The notes: a model not told the origin generated them from the letters alone. A DNA stretch of 64,000 bases from Alteromonadaceae bacterium M269 (GCA_004353515.1 SMNZ01000005.1:124001-188000), one strand, 5' to 3'; counted from the first letter of the stretch, positions 9,501 through 17,739 are shown. Numbers and translations are program-made.

Positions 9501-10684
9501 ATTTGCGTTCCGACAAGAAGACTATATTGCTGATGGAAGATGATCCTAAATTTGCCTTGATTGTTGCGGACCTTGTTAGAGATAACGGCTTTAATATTGT
9601 TGTCTGTGAAGACGGCGCCGACGGTTATATGTTGGCGAAGGATATCAAGCCTATCGGTGTTATCGTTGACTTGTCACTTTCAGGCTTGAGTGGCCAGTCA
9701 GCTATTTCGTGTCTTAAGGATGATCCTCTAACACGCCATATCCCGGTACATGTGGTGGCAGGGACTGGAAACACCGACGAACTAAAAGGTCGAGGGATTA
9801 TCGGCTTTATGCAAAAACCGGTGTCGCAAGAACAGCTGGTTTCAATCTTAGATCGTTTCGTGTCTATTGCTAAAAAGCCAGTCCGAGAATTGCTTTTAGT
9901 TGAAGACAATGAAGTTCAGGCAGAACATATAAAAGAGTTGTTAGGGAATAAAGATATCAACGTCACCCTAGCTAGTTCGGCTCAAGCTGCTAGAGATAGT
10001 TTGAATGAGCAAGCGTTTGATTGCATGGTGCTTGACTTCACTCTGCCCGATCTCGATGGTCTTGGTTTGTTGAAATCATTGAGTCAGCACGACCAACTGA
10101 ACGACTTACCTGTTATCGTGTACACCGCTAAAGACCTCACCAGCGAAGAACAAAAAGAGCTTAAAGTCTATGCTGAAGACATTATCCAGAAAGGTGAAAA
10201 AGGAGCCGATAAGCTGCTAGATGAAGTTGCCTTATTCCTGCATCGTGTTGAAGCCAAGTTACCTGACAAACAACGCGAAATACTGAAGAAAGTACATGAT
10301 GTTGAGGCCATATTAAGCCATAAAAAAGTGCTACTCGTCGATGATGATATGCGCAATATCTACGCCTTGTCAGCGGCATTAGAAGACAAGAATATGGAAG
10401 TTATTGTTGCGAAAAACGGGATAGAAGCACTAGAAAAACTAGATGAGCATCAGGACGTAAATATTATCCTGATGGATATCATGATGCCTGAAATGGACGG
10501 TTATGAGGCCATGGGACGAATTCGTGAAGCAGGCCCGCACCAAAATACGCCAATTATCGCATTGACTGCGAAAGCGATGGCGGGAGACAGAGAACAGTGT
10601 ATCGACGCAGGAGCCAGTGATTACATTTCCAAACCCATAGAGATAGAACGCTTGTTCTCATTGATGCGTATTTGGTTGTACTAA
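6533..10684 (+). CDS. Giant hybrid histidine kinase: TM, three FixL-like PAS, GAF, kinase core, three receiver domains
   Basis: About 1383 residues from ATG 6533, which has AGGA seven bases upstream; a TTG at 6473 could add 20 residues. Two hydrophobic segments near the N-terminus (FLRIILLLVILEVIE and YWSIFVITIGLSMYILY) anchor it in the membrane. Three very similar PAS domains follow (about nt 6740-7080, 7165-7510, 7590-7950), each with RHDGY and IIG-x-GRE motifs as in the FixL heme pocket. Then a GAF domain (nt 8020-8490), coiled coil, HisKA (SHELRTPLN), HATPase (NGFKF, DTGIGIP, GGTGLGLS) and three receivers (phospho-Asp in VDLSLSG, LDFTLPD, MDIMMPE). It starts a translationally tight five-gene signalling operon. 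Confidence 0.93.
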   Translation: MTWYSSIPLFLRIILLLVILEVIEGYIHEFKPEYYWSIFVITIGLSMYILYRWLSPLEAERAQSQEQEYRLKSVLDTVNTAIVTINEVGIIASFNEAAQRIFGYGEEEVIGKNVKILMPDEHKHRHDGYLHKYKETGDASIIGLGRELVGVRKNGETFPLFLHVGQVDLAHGRMFTGVLEDLSALKASQQQEKDTRQALENEALRTAEQQQLLKSVLTTVSTAIATITEGGIVESFNEAAQRIFGYSEEEVIGKNVKMLMPDEHKHRHDGYLKKYGETGQASIIGLGRELVGVRKSGETFPLFLHVGEVNLGSRRIFTGVMEDLSKLKASEEAEKETRLKLEEEVIKAAEQKVRLESIVNTVGTAIITISNKGIIESFNESAQRIFGYSDVEVFGKNVKILMPDEHRHRHDGYLREYGKTGNANIIGVGRELIGVRKNGEEFPMHLHVGQVNLDDRTIFTGAIEDLSDLKQAQVTEREARQALEQEKVRLEEQDWIKTSFVSVVADLRATSDMKTLSEVLLDNLLPLLGAQLGVFYFDEELEDQRGLLTRYGTYGYTQANSLSKTISRKEGLVGEVIKAATLIHLKEVPEDYVYRVGSSLGESAPKEVMIVPIMFEGTALAVIEVAGLQSFNARQSELLLQVSENLGIVINRIKSNVRTEELLTETQKQAEQLKANEEELRVGNEELARQSAEMEERNRMLEEAQTELEETSRYKSEFLANMSHELRTPLNSLLILSKMLSDNKDGNLTASQVKNASTIYHSGNDLLSLINDILDLSKVEAGQMMLNISPLPLSHLSSEIEESFGPIAEQNNVGFSITVDDKLPDVILTDEQRLAQILRNFLSNGFKFTKKGEVSLSIRLATESDNLQKAKLKQSGAVAFVVSDTGIGIPKNKQEMIFLAFQQIDSSIQREYGGTGLGLSISKQLADLLDGEVHVDSAKGKGSTFTFFLPLTSSSSHEVSQSAQHIRTLAIAPKVTDIRDTTPLVDDRNNLRSDKKTILLMEDDPKFALIVADLVRDNGFNIVVCEDGADGYMLAKDIKPIGVIVDLSLSGLSGQSAISCLKDDPLTRHIPVHVVAGTGNTDELKGRGIIGFMQKPVSQEQLVSILDRFVSIAKKPVRELLLVEDNEVQAEHIKELLGNKDINVTLASSAQAARDSLNEQAFDCMVLDFTLPDLDGLGLLKSLSQHDQLNDLPVIVYTAKDLTSEEQKELKVYAEDIIQKGEKGADKLLDEVALFLHRVEAKLPDKQREILKKVHDVEAILSHKKVLLVDDDMRNIYALSAALEDKNMEVIVAKNGIEALEKLDEHQDVNIILMDIMMPEMDGYEAMGRIREAGPHQNTPIIALTAKAMAGDREQCIDAGASDYISKPIEIERLFSLMRIWLY

Positions 10685-10685
10685 T

Positions 10686-11561
10686 ATGTCATCAACAAAT
10701 ACGGCTAGTGCATTGGATGCTGACTTAAGAGAAACCGGCATTGCGTTGCTGCTTGAAGCTTTATACGCGCATCATGGATATGATTTCCGCGAATACTCTC
10801 GTGCCTCGATAACGCGCCGAGTTCATGCTTTTATGGGCAAATATCGTATCGATAATATTGGCGAAATTATTGAACGTGCCAGACGGGATAAAACTTTCTT
10901 AGCCTTACTCATTTCAGAAATTTCGGTCACTGTTACTGAGATGTTCAGGCAGCCATCGGTGTTTAGTGCCTTTCGTGATCATGCGTTACATGCCTTAGCT
11001 TCAAAGCCATCGTTAAAGGTCTGGATAGCAGGCTGTGCTACGGGAGAAGAGGCGTTTTCGCTAGCCATTGTGCTTGAAGAATCGGGCTTACTAGAGCGCA
11101 CACAAATTTACGCGACCGATATCAACCCCGTCTCTTTGGATAATGCCTCCCGAGGAATTATCCACACCAGTAAGCTGAAACGTTATACGACTAATTATCA
11201 TGAATATGGTGGAAAGCGTGATTTCTGCAGCTATTTTATAGTAAGGGAAGAGGCAAGTTTCATTGAAGCTTTCCTGAAAGAACGGATTTTATTTACATCG
11301 CATAACCTAGTGCATGACGGGGTATTCGGCGAAATGGATGTGATATTTTGTCGTAACGTCATGATCTATTTTACACCTGAATTGCAGGAAAAAGTGCTCG
11401 CACTTTTTTTGGAAAGTCTGAGCAGTGAAGGGTTTCTGTGCTTAGGGAGTAAGGAGAGCTTGTACCTAAGTGGCGTTGAGCATCATTTTCAGATTCTCAA
11501 ACAAGGCGAGAAACTCTACAGACGAAAGAAAGTAGAACAAGGAGCTCACTATGTGGCTTGA
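10686..11561 (+). CDS. CheR-type protein glutamate methyltransferase
   Basis: A 291-residue SAM-dependent methyltransferase of the CheR family. The N-terminal helical domain (HHGYDFREYSRASITRRV) precedes the SAM-binding motif WIAGCATGEEAFSLAI, the acidic loop IYATDINP and the CheR signature VIFCRNVMIYF. CheR methylates Glu side chains of chemoreceptors; in kinase clusters like this the target is often unclear. The start is one base after the kinase stop and its end overlaps the next gene by 11 bases, so the genes are co-translated. No CheB methylesterase and no methyl-accepting receptor is encoded nearby. Confidence 0.9.
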   Translation: MSSTNTASALDADLRETGIALLLEALYAHHGYDFREYSRASITRRVHAFMGKYRIDNIGEIIERARRDKTFLALLISEISVTVTEMFRQPSVFSAFRDHALHALASKPSLKVWIAGCATGEEAFSLAIVLEESGLLERTQIYATDINPVSLDNASRGIIHTSKLKRYTTNYHEYGGKRDFCSYFIVREEASFIEAFLKERILFTSHNLVHDGVFGEMDVIFCRNVMIYFTPELQEKVLALFLESLSSEGFLCLGSKESLYLSGVEHHFQILKQGEKLYRRKKVEQGAHYVA

Positions 11562-13458
11562 TAAGGTTAATGTACTGTTAGTTGATGATCATGAGCCGAA
11601 TTTAATTGCATTAGAGCAAGTTTTAGAAAACCCCGAGCTGAACATCCACAAAGCTTCTTCAGGGCAAGAAGCTCTGGAAATGATGCTGACCAACGAATAT
11701 GCCATTGTTTTACTAGATGTGAACATGCCTGAGATGGATGGTTTTGAAGTTGCCAAGCTGATGAAAGCCAGGAAAGAAACCCGAAACCTGCCAATTAGCT
11801 TTGTGACAGCGATAAACAAAGAAAAGAAGTATGCCATCCAAGGATACGAAATAGGTGCAGTTGATTATCTCTATAAGCCGTTGGAGCCTGAAGTCGTCAA
11901 GAGTAAAGTCAGTGTTTTTGTGGAGCTATTTCGACTTAGAAAGCAAAGTGAGAACCGGCTGAATGTCATTCAATCCTCTATGGATGGGATTGCAATACTC
12001 AACGAGGATATGCGCTTTGTATCGGTTAATGATGCCTTGGTGAATATGTTGGGTTACAAGGAAGAAATCGACTTAGAAGGAGAGCTGTATGAGCTTATTG
12101 TTGATCCGTCTAAAGACATTGAACTAACGAAAGAAATCTTTAAACAACTCGGAAATAGTGGACGCTGGAAAGGTGAAATTTATTGTAAAAGGCGTGATGG
12201 TGGCGCTTTCCCTGTCAGCGCCTCATTAAATCAATCGAGCAATGGCATTATTTGCATTATTCGAGATATCACCGAGCGTAAAGCTGCAGAAGAGCAAATG
12301 AGAATGCTGCAATCGGTCGTGGAAAATGCCAACGATATGGTTGTGGTTACCGACCCTATGCCAATTAACGCGCCCGATGGACCCAAAATACGCTATGTAA
12401 ATGCTGCTTTTGAACGAGTGACAGGATATTCGAAAGAGGAGGCTATTGGGCAAACACCTCGTATGCTCCAAGGAAAGAAAACGGCTAGAGAGCAGCTTAA
12501 CAAGATCAAGCAGGCACTTATTGAAGGCAAAGAAGCCCACGTCGAGCTGCTGAATTACACAAAAAATGGTTATGAGTACTACAATGATCTTCGTATTGTG
12601 CCGGTTAAGAATAGTCGAGGAGAAGTTCAATACTTTACATCTATTCAACGCGACACGACTTCGCGCAAGACCATGGAACAAGATATCAAAAGAGCCAATA
12701 AAGAGTTAGAGACTTTTACTTATATCACTTCGCACGATATGCGTTCGCCTTTGGTCAGTTTGAAAGGCTTTTGCGGTGAGCTAGAAGAAGCATTAGATAC
12801 CTTGCAACCGGCGATTGAATCAGGATTAAGCAGCTTATCTGAACAAGATATGGCGAAAGCTCAAAGAGCGCGGGACTTGTATATTCCTTCGGCTTTGAAA
12901 TACATCAAACTGGGAACTCAAAAGCTCGACTCTGTTACAGGATTGTTATTGGAATTATCAAGGACGGGCAGGAGAGACCTGAGCTTTGAAGCTATAGATG
13001 TCAATCAACTGGTTCGAGCTAGCTTGGACGGTTTAGGCCATCAAATTAAACAGTCAGATATTTCAGTGACAGTTGATGAACTACCGGATGTTGTTGCTGA
13101 TCCCGGGGCTTTTGCACAAATTATCGGTAATGTTTTGGATAATGCGATTAAGTATTTAGATCCAAAACGACCAGGTGAAATAAGAGTTCAAGGGAAAGTA
13201 GAACAGGCACATACCATTTATTCAGTGACTGATAATGGTCGAGGGATACCTAAGAATCAAATGCATAAGGTTTTTGAGGTGTTTAGGCGAGTAGGTGATG
13301 TAGAACATATCGCAGGTGAGGGAATGGGAATCGCATTTATTAAAACCTTATTGAACAAGCATCACGGAAGAATTTGGTGTGAATCTGAAGTTGATGTTGG
13401 AACAACCTTCTTTTTTAGCATCAGTCATCACTTAGAGCAGCAAATGAGTGTTCAGTAG
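11551..13458 (+). CDS. Response regulator-PAS-PAS-histidine kinase
   Basis: 635 residues. A receiver domain comes first (VLLVDDHEPN; phospho-Asp in LLDVNMPEMDG; Lys in YLYKPL). Two PAS domains follow at roughly residues 135-245 and 250-385, the second with a clear PAC end (YFTSIQRDTTSRK). The kinase has a HisKA-like H box (YITSHDMRSPLVSLKGF) and an ATPase domain with NVLDNAIKYL, DNGRGIP and GEGMGIAFIKTL. The catalytic core resembles phytochrome-type kinases, agreeing with the Rcp1-like receiver encoded next. An N-terminal receiver with a C-terminal kinase suggests it relays signals from the giant hybrid kinase upstream (inference). It overlaps cheR by 11 bases. Confidence 0.9.
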   Translation: MWLDKVNVLLVDDHEPNLIALEQVLENPELNIHKASSGQEALEMMLTNEYAIVLLDVNMPEMDGFEVAKLMKARKETRNLPISFVTAINKEKKYAIQGYEIGAVDYLYKPLEPEVVKSKVSVFVELFRLRKQSENRLNVIQSSMDGIAILNEDMRFVSVNDALVNMLGYKEEIDLEGELYELIVDPSKDIELTKEIFKQLGNSGRWKGEIYCKRRDGGAFPVSASLNQSSNGIICIIRDITERKAAEEQMRMLQSVVENANDMVVVTDPMPINAPDGPKIRYVNAAFERVTGYSKEEAIGQTPRMLQGKKTAREQLNKIKQALIEGKEAHVELLNYTKNGYEYYNDLRIVPVKNSRGEVQYFTSIQRDTTSRKTMEQDIKRANKELETFTYITSHDMRSPLVSLKGFCGELEEALDTLQPAIESGLSSLSEQDMAKAQRARDLYIPSALKYIKLGTQKLDSVTGLLLELSRTGRRDLSFEAIDVNQLVRASLDGLGHQIKQSDISVTVDELPDVVADPGAFAQIIGNVLDNAIKYLDPKRPGEIRVQGKVEQAHTIYSVTDNGRGIPKNQMHKVFEVFRRVGDVEHIAGEGMGIAFIKTLLNKHHGRIWCESEVDVGTTFFFSISHHLEQQMSVQ

Positions 13459-13470
13459 AGGAGTTGAGCT

Positions 13471-13932
13471 ATGACAAAAGTGACGGACGAAGTCAGTGTT
13501 TTGCTGGTGGAAGACGATGATGGACATGCGGATTTAGTGATGTGGAATCTAGAGAAAGCAGGTATTCAAAATCCACTTTATCGTGTTAAGAATGGGCAGC
13601 AAGCGCTCAACTTCTTGTTAAAACAAGAAGAGTTTATGGATGCAGAAATCCCTTCTCCCGATAACTTGGTGATGCTGTTAGATATCAATATGCCGGTTAT
13701 GGATGGATATGAAGTGATCAAGTTTGTTCGCTCTCATGAGGGAACGAGGTTGTTGCCTATCGTGATGTTAACGACTGCCGAAGATAAACGCGAAGTGACC
13801 AAATGCTATGAGCTTGGATGTAATTTATTTATGAAAAAGCCGATTGAGCATAGTGAGCTGACTAGTTTAATTCAGCAACTTGGGGCGATATTGGCGCCCA
13901 TGCGTGTTCCATTAGCGGGCGGTCAAAGTTAA
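13471..13932 (+). CDS. Single-domain response regulator (Rcp1-like)
   Basis: A 153-residue stand-alone receiver. VLLVEDDDGHADLVMWNLEKAG and the long insert before the phospho-acceptor (LLDINMPVMDGYE) are typical of the Rcp1 subclass paired with phytochrome-like kinases; Thr is in MLTTAEDK and Lys in FMKKPIE. No output domain is present. GAGGAGTTGAGCT precedes the ATG. Its stop overlaps the next ATG (TAATG). The upstream kinase is the likely phosphodonor. Confidence 0.9.
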   Translation: MTKVTDEVSVLLVEDDDGHADLVMWNLEKAGIQNPLYRVKNGQQALNFLLKQEEFMDAEIPSPDNLVMLLDINMPVMDGYEVIKFVRSHEGTRLLPIVMLTTAEDKREVTKCYELGCNLFMKKPIEHSELTSLIQQLGAILAPMRVPLAGGQS

Positions 13933-14297
13933 TGGATACCTGCATTCTTTATATCGAAGACGACGAATTACAAATCGCATTAACCAAACATACGCTACAA
14001 AGACAAGAGTATGCATTTCATCTAGATTTCGCAGAAACAGGTAAAGAAGGTATTGCTGCTTTTGATCCCGATAAGCACTCAATGGTCGTTGTAGACTATA
14101 ACTTACCCGATATGGAAGCACCTGAAATCGCACAGGGACTTCTTAAAAAGCGAGCACCCTTCCCTATTGTTTTCATGAGCAGTGCTTATATGGAGTCACA
14201 AATAGAGGAAGCTGAGCAACTTGGAATAAAAGCCTGCATTACTAAGAGTGACATCAAGGAAAACTTGAAACAAATTGCTGAGCTAGCGATAGGGTAA
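13932..14297 (+). CDS. Single-domain response regulator
   Basis: A 121-residue receiver with acidic pocket YIEDDELQ, phospho-acceptor Asp in VVVDYNLPDME, Ser/Thr switch in VFMSSAY and Lys in CITKSD. The ATG overlaps the stop of the previous receiver by one base, which supports coupled translation. It is the last gene of the kinase operon and faces the truncated hemoglobin gene (22-base gap). No output domain is fused, so it must act through protein contact. Confidence 0.88.
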   Translation: MDTCILYIEDDELQIALTKHTLQRQEYAFHLDFAETGKEGIAAFDPDKHSMVVVDYNLPDMEAPEIAQGLLKKRAPFPIVFMSSAYMESQIEEAEQLGIKACITKSDIKENLKQIAELAIG

Positions 14298-14319
14298 TAA
14301 GTCGAAAAGCTATCTTGTA

Positions 14320-14694
14320 CTAGAGCTCAACAATGTCAGTTTTAATGCTGCCCACAAAGGCTGCTATTTCACCTTGCTCTGTCGGAGGAATACCTAGGTT
14401 GTTCATGGTTGCTACAGCATGCTCCAAGAATATGTCCCAATCTTCATTGCTGATATTCATGCCGACATGCGATAGCTTCATATCTCTTCCTGTATAATAA
14501 ACGGGGCCACCGGTCTTGTGGGCTAGATAATCAATAAGAAGCTGCTTTTCCCTTGCGATACCGTCATTACCTCTATGTTGCCAAAATCGACCTAGTTGTG
14601 GATCACTCTCAAGCCGAGGTAATAGGTCGTTGCAAAAAGCGGTTAATGCGTCATACCCTCCAAGGCGGTCATAAAGGCTAGCTTTGTCTGTCAT
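14320..14694 (-). CDS. Truncated hemoglobin (group 1-like)
   Basis: A 124-residue 2/2 globin. The start ATG at 14694 has GGAG six bases upstream; a TTG four codons earlier overlaps that site and is unlikely. YDRLGG opens the fold, FWQHRG-like residues sit in the CD/E region, and the proximal His is in KLSHVGMNISNEDWD. Group 1 proteins bind O2 and NO and can dioxygenate NO to nitrate. It lies beside flavohemoglobin and NnrS genes, which fits nitric oxide defence, though it has its own 106-base upstream gap and may be separately expressed. Confidence 0.9.
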   Translation of the reverse strand: MTDKASLYDRLGGYDALTAFCNDLLPRLESDPQLGRFWQHRGNDGIAREKQLLIDYLAHKTGGPVYYTGRDMKLSHVGMNISNEDWDIFLEHAVATMNNLGIPPTEQGEIAAFVGSIKTDIVEL

Positions 14695-14800
14695 GAAACT
14701 CTCCAATAAATAAGTAAACTTTTCTATATGTTTAGTAGCTTGGTTTAAGACATTGGAAAGCCGAGAACAACGACTGTCGCCTCGGCTAACGTAGATTTAC

Positions 14801-15982
14801 TTAGAAGTTGTTATGCGGTCCAAACACTTCGTAATGAACGCGATCTTCAGCGACGCCGAGCGATACTAATTGCTCTTTAGCAAATCGCATAAAGGGCACA
14901 GGACCACATAGATAGAAGTCTCCGTCATTGATCGGTAACTCGATATCTGAAAGATTCATCATACCGTGTGCAATGTCTTTGTGATCGCTTTGTTCATTGC
15001 GATACCAGACTTTTTGCTGCCAGTTGTTGGCGCTAATAATATCTTGCGTACGCGTTGAAAAAGAATGTTCTTGGCTGTCTTCACAAGCATGCAGATACTG
15101 TACAGGTTTGTTGTACTGTTTCTGTGCTAGGTTTTCGAGAATGGATTGCATAGGCGTGATGCCTACACCCGCTGAAATTAAGGTTACGGGCGCTTGTTTA
15201 TCTGTAAAGAAGAAGTCTCCCGCGGGTGCATAGGCATTGATTGTGTCGCCAACATTGATCCAATCATGCAGGTAGTTGGAAACAACGCCCGGGTTATCGT
15301 TTGCTTCTCGTTTAACTGATATACGATAGGTCTGGCCGTTCGGTGTGTGAGACAAAGAGTATTGTCTTATCTCTTTGTAAGTCGCATTTTGTGGTGCAAC
15401 TTCAATGCCGAGATATTGCCCTGGCAAGAAATTGATAACAGCGCCTTTATCTGTGGCTTCTAACAAGAAGCTGGTAACCCAGCGAGATTCTTTAGTTTTT
15501 TCTATAACGGTAAAACTTCTAGCGTCTTTCCAGCCGCCATTGCTTTGACCGCGCTCCTCGTAAAGTTCGCTTTCGCGTGTGATGAAGATCTGAGCTAAGA
15601 ATTGATAGGCATGTGTCCAAGCGTCTTCTACTTCTGGCGTAAACGCTTCGGTAGCTAACTCTCTCAGTGTTTCAATCAAGTGATGACCGACAATGGCATA
15701 TTGTGCAGGTTGTATATTCATGCTGGTGTGCTTTTGAGCTATGCGCTCAACGGCTTGAGTGAGTGCGCCAAGGTTTTCGATGTTCTTAGCGTAGGCAGCA
15801 ATAGCTTCGAATAGCGCCACCTGTTGGTTTTCATTTCTTTGGTTAGACATATTAAAGACATTCTGTAACTCAGGATTGTGCGTAAACATCCTTTGATAGA
15901 AGTACTTGGTGAGAGCAGGCCCTGCATTCTCTAGAATTGGAATGGTCTTTTTGATTATCTCAATATGTTGATCAGTTAGCAT
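14801..15982 (-). CDS. hmp: Flavohemoprotein, nitric oxide dioxygenase
   Basis: 393 residues, the usual length. The N-terminal globin (residues 1-140) has the proximal-His region RIAQKHTSMNIQPAQYAIVGHHL; the FAD domain has RQYSLSH; the NAD domain has ISAGVGITPMQSIL and ends in VHYEVFGPHNN, all standard for Hmp. It converts NO plus O2 to nitrate with NAD(P)H in the cytosol. GGAG lies five bases before the ATG. It follows nnrS with a 44-base gap, downstream of the sigma-54 promoter at 17.6 kb, so NorR-type control of the whole unit is likely. Confidence 0.96.
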   Translation of the reverse strand: MLTDQHIEIIKKTIPILENAGPALTKYFYQRMFTHNPELQNVFNMSNQRNENQQVALFEAIAAYAKNIENLGALTQAVERIAQKHTSMNIQPAQYAIVGHHLIETLRELATEAFTPEVEDAWTHAYQFLAQIFITRESELYEERGQSNGGWKDARSFTVIEKTKESRWVTSFLLEATDKGAVINFLPGQYLGIEVAPQNATYKEIRQYSLSHTPNGQTYRISVKREANDNPGVVSNYLHDWINVGDTINAYAPAGDFFFTDKQAPVTLISAGVGITPMQSILENLAQKQYNKPVQYLHACEDSQEHSFSTRTQDIISANNWQQKVWYRNEQSDHKDIAHGMMNLSDIELPINDGDFYLCGPVPFMRFAKEQLVSLGVAEDRVHYEVFGPHNNF

Positions 15983-16026
15983 TTTTACTCCAGTGCTTAA
16001 ATAAGAAAAAGTAATCAGGAATCACG

Positions 16027-17283
16027 TTAAACCCTGCCGGTATCAACGATCCTTGGTTTGGTTAAAATCGGAAAATAAACAGTTAAAAAAATGATGCAGG
16101 CGGCTATCCAAAAGGCCGCGCTCATGTTCCAGCCCAATAGGTGCTGAGACATTGTTGGTAAAGCAAATCGTGTTATTGCAGCAGCGATTATGAGAAGAAA
16201 CAGCCAAGATATCGCCTTCGAAGGTTGTAGCTTTCTGCCTGTGTGCCCCAGAGAAACTCGGCTCATCATAGAAAAAATCATCAGGCCCATAGCGGCAATG
16301 GTGAGAATATGGAGTGCATCACCAAATCGGATAAAGTTGGAATAGCTGCTGATACCCAAGGTAATCAAGCCAAGTCCGACAAAGGCATAAGACAAGTGTA
16401 AAGACCATAACAACGGAATACGTTTTGCAGACATAGAACGCCAAAAAAGCATTCGAGCTAAGTGCAGAGCGCCTGCCACTATCATTAACAGCGATGACGG
16501 AATTGGAGTTGTCACAAATTTTTCTAAGAAAAATATGAAGGCGCATAGCAATGAGGCTGAAATGGTTGCGATTGAGAGGTTATTTGGGGGGGTGATTGGT
16601 GCTGTTCTGGCACCCGACACAGTGAAGAAAGGAATAACACGACCACCAACGACACCCATGAGCACACAAAACATTAAGATAGCTGTTCTCGCAAGGTGTA
16701 TCGCTATGTCTGAATGTCCGTAAAAATCAGTCAATAGAAAACCGATATTGAGTAGCATGAGCAGAGCCAGGATCGGGATAAATTGAAGATTTCTATGATT
16801 AGCGCTGATGATCACTAATTTGGCAAAGTAGAAAATAATGGAAAGCCACCACATTGTTTGTAGTGCGACAGCGACAAATAAGCTTGTGTCTGTACCAAGG
16901 TGCAAGAAAACCCTAACACAAACCCAGAGGGTGATAACGGCCAATAAAGCCAGGCCTTTGATGCTTGGAAGACCTGTCCAAGTTTGAACAGCGGTCAGTA
17001 AAAATCCGGTTGCTACTGTCGCTCCAAAGCCAAAAATCATTTCGTGCATATGCAAACTAGTTGGGTTAATAGCAGCCTCAAGAACAAAGTAACCATTAAG
17101 GAACAGTATCCAAACCCCAACGCCTACGAGTGAACAGAGTGTGGCGAGTAAAAAGAACGAGCGGAATGCTAACTGCAAAACCGGTAGCTCCTGCACTTTT
17201 TTAGTGATATTGGATTTTGATGCTGATTCCTGAGGTTGCTCATGGGCCAGAATCAAGAGTTCAGAGTCGATGAGTTGAAACAC
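16027..17283 (-). CDS. nnrS: NnrS family membrane protein
   Basis: 418 residues with about twelve hydrophobic segments. The first begins after a soluble N-terminus (LQLAFRSFFLLATLCSLVGV); HMHEMIFGFGATVATGFLLTAVQTWTG and VMGVVGGRVIPFFT are recognisable NnrS signatures, and MMSRVSLGHTGR is the late conserved motif. NnrS is a heme/copper inner-membrane protein that protects from nitrosative stress. The start is GTG at 17283, immediately after the stop of the small upstream membrane gene, with AGGAAG upstream. It belongs to the putative NorR-controlled unit with hmp. Confidence 0.92.
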   Translation of the reverse strand: MFQLIDSELLILAHEQPQESASKSNITKKVQELPVLQLAFRSFFLLATLCSLVGVGVWILFLNGYFVLEAAINPTSLHMHEMIFGFGATVATGFLLTAVQTWTGLPSIKGLALLAVITLWVCVRVFLHLGTDTSLFVAVALQTMWWLSIIFYFAKLVIISANHRNLQFIPILALLMLLNIGFLLTDFYGHSDIAIHLARTAILMFCVLMGVVGGRVIPFFTVSGARTAPITPPNNLSIATISASLLCAFIFFLEKFVTTPIPSSLLMIVAGALHLARMLFWRSMSAKRIPLLWSLHLSYAFVGLGLITLGISSYSNFIRFGDALHILTIAAMGLMIFSMMSRVSLGHTGRKLQPSKAISWLFLLIIAAAITRFALPTMSQHLLGWNMSAAFWIAACIIFLTVYFPILTKPRIVDTGRV

Positions 17284-17550
17284 TTAGACTTCCTCTCCTA
17301 AACCATGCATGGCAACGCAACGAAGTACATAGCCCACCTTCAAAACGCCTGCCAGAACAATGGTGGCGACATGGGCAGCCATTTGTGTTCCCAAGCTGAA
17401 ATAGGTTGGAAAAACAAAAGAAATAGCGATGCTGAATGTCAGCAACACAACAGAGGCAATTAGTGTCCAGTTAGCTGCGACTAAGCACTTTTGATAAGCC
17501 TGAATATCACCGGGTAACTCGATTGTTGGTAAAGTTAATTGTGGATACAT
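17284..17550 (-). CDS. Small two-TM membrane protein of the NO-response operon
   Basis: 88 residues with two or three hydrophobic stretches (WTLIASVVLLTFSIAISFVF and MAAHVATIVLAGVLKVGYVL) and a C-terminus RCVAMHGLGEEV. It is the first gene after the sigma-54 promoter and abuts nnrS with no gap. GGGAG stands six bases before the ATG. Function is unknown; by position it takes part in NO sensing or detoxification, perhaps as an NnrS partner. Proteins of this type occur beside nnrS in other gammaproteobacteria as far as I recall, but I cannot name the family. Confidence 0.82.
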   Translation of the reverse strand: MYPQLTLPTIELPGDIQAYQKCLVAANWTLIASVVLLTFSIAISFVFPTYFSLGTQMAAHVATIVLAGVLKVGYVLRCVAMHGLGEEV

Positions 17551-17605
17551 AATGTGCTCCCAGAGTTATAAACTCTTTCTCTATTGCAGTATTCACACTA
17601 GAGAT

Positions 17606-17621
17606 TGCAACGGGTGTGCCA
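17606..17621 (-). promoter_or_regulatory. Sigma-54 promoter of the 88-aa protein-nnrS-hmp unit
   Basis: On the minus strand TGGCACACCCGTTGCA gives the -24 element TGGCAC and the -12 element TTGCA, with GG and GC ten bases apart as required. It lies 56 bases before the start of the first gene of the unit. The divergent gene encodes a NorR-type sigma-54 activator. Confidence 0.88.
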
Positions 17622-17674
17622 TAAATTAACTTTATATTTTTCAATAGTTTATTTGGCTTGATGAAATTGCATGT

Positions 17675-17685
17675 GTCATTTCGAC
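17675..17685. promoter_or_regulatory. Putative NorR site 1 (GT-N7-AC)
   Basis: GTCATTTCGAC matches GT-N7-AC, the NorR half-site pair, and lies 54 bases upstream of the sigma-54 promoter, a normal enhancer distance. A second site begins exactly 24 bases further on. Confidence 0.6.
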
Positions 17686-17698
17686 TCATATTAGTGTA

Positions 17699-17709
17699 GT
17701 TATAATGAC
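17699..17709. promoter_or_regulatory. Putative NorR site 2 (GT-N7-AC)
   Basis: GTTATAATGAC matches GT-N7-AC and is spaced 24 bases from site 1. A third near-match at 17719-17728 has only six bases between GT and AC. Enterobacterial norVW uses three such sites; here two are clean. Confidence 0.55.
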
Positions 17710-17739
17710 TCACATGATGTTTTTTGACATGGTGCATAT

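Noticed and set aside
17507-17737. 76-residue minus-strand frame in the norR upstream region
   Set aside because: It lies over the sigma-54 promoter and NorR sites, has no ribosome binding site and shows no protein-like composition.
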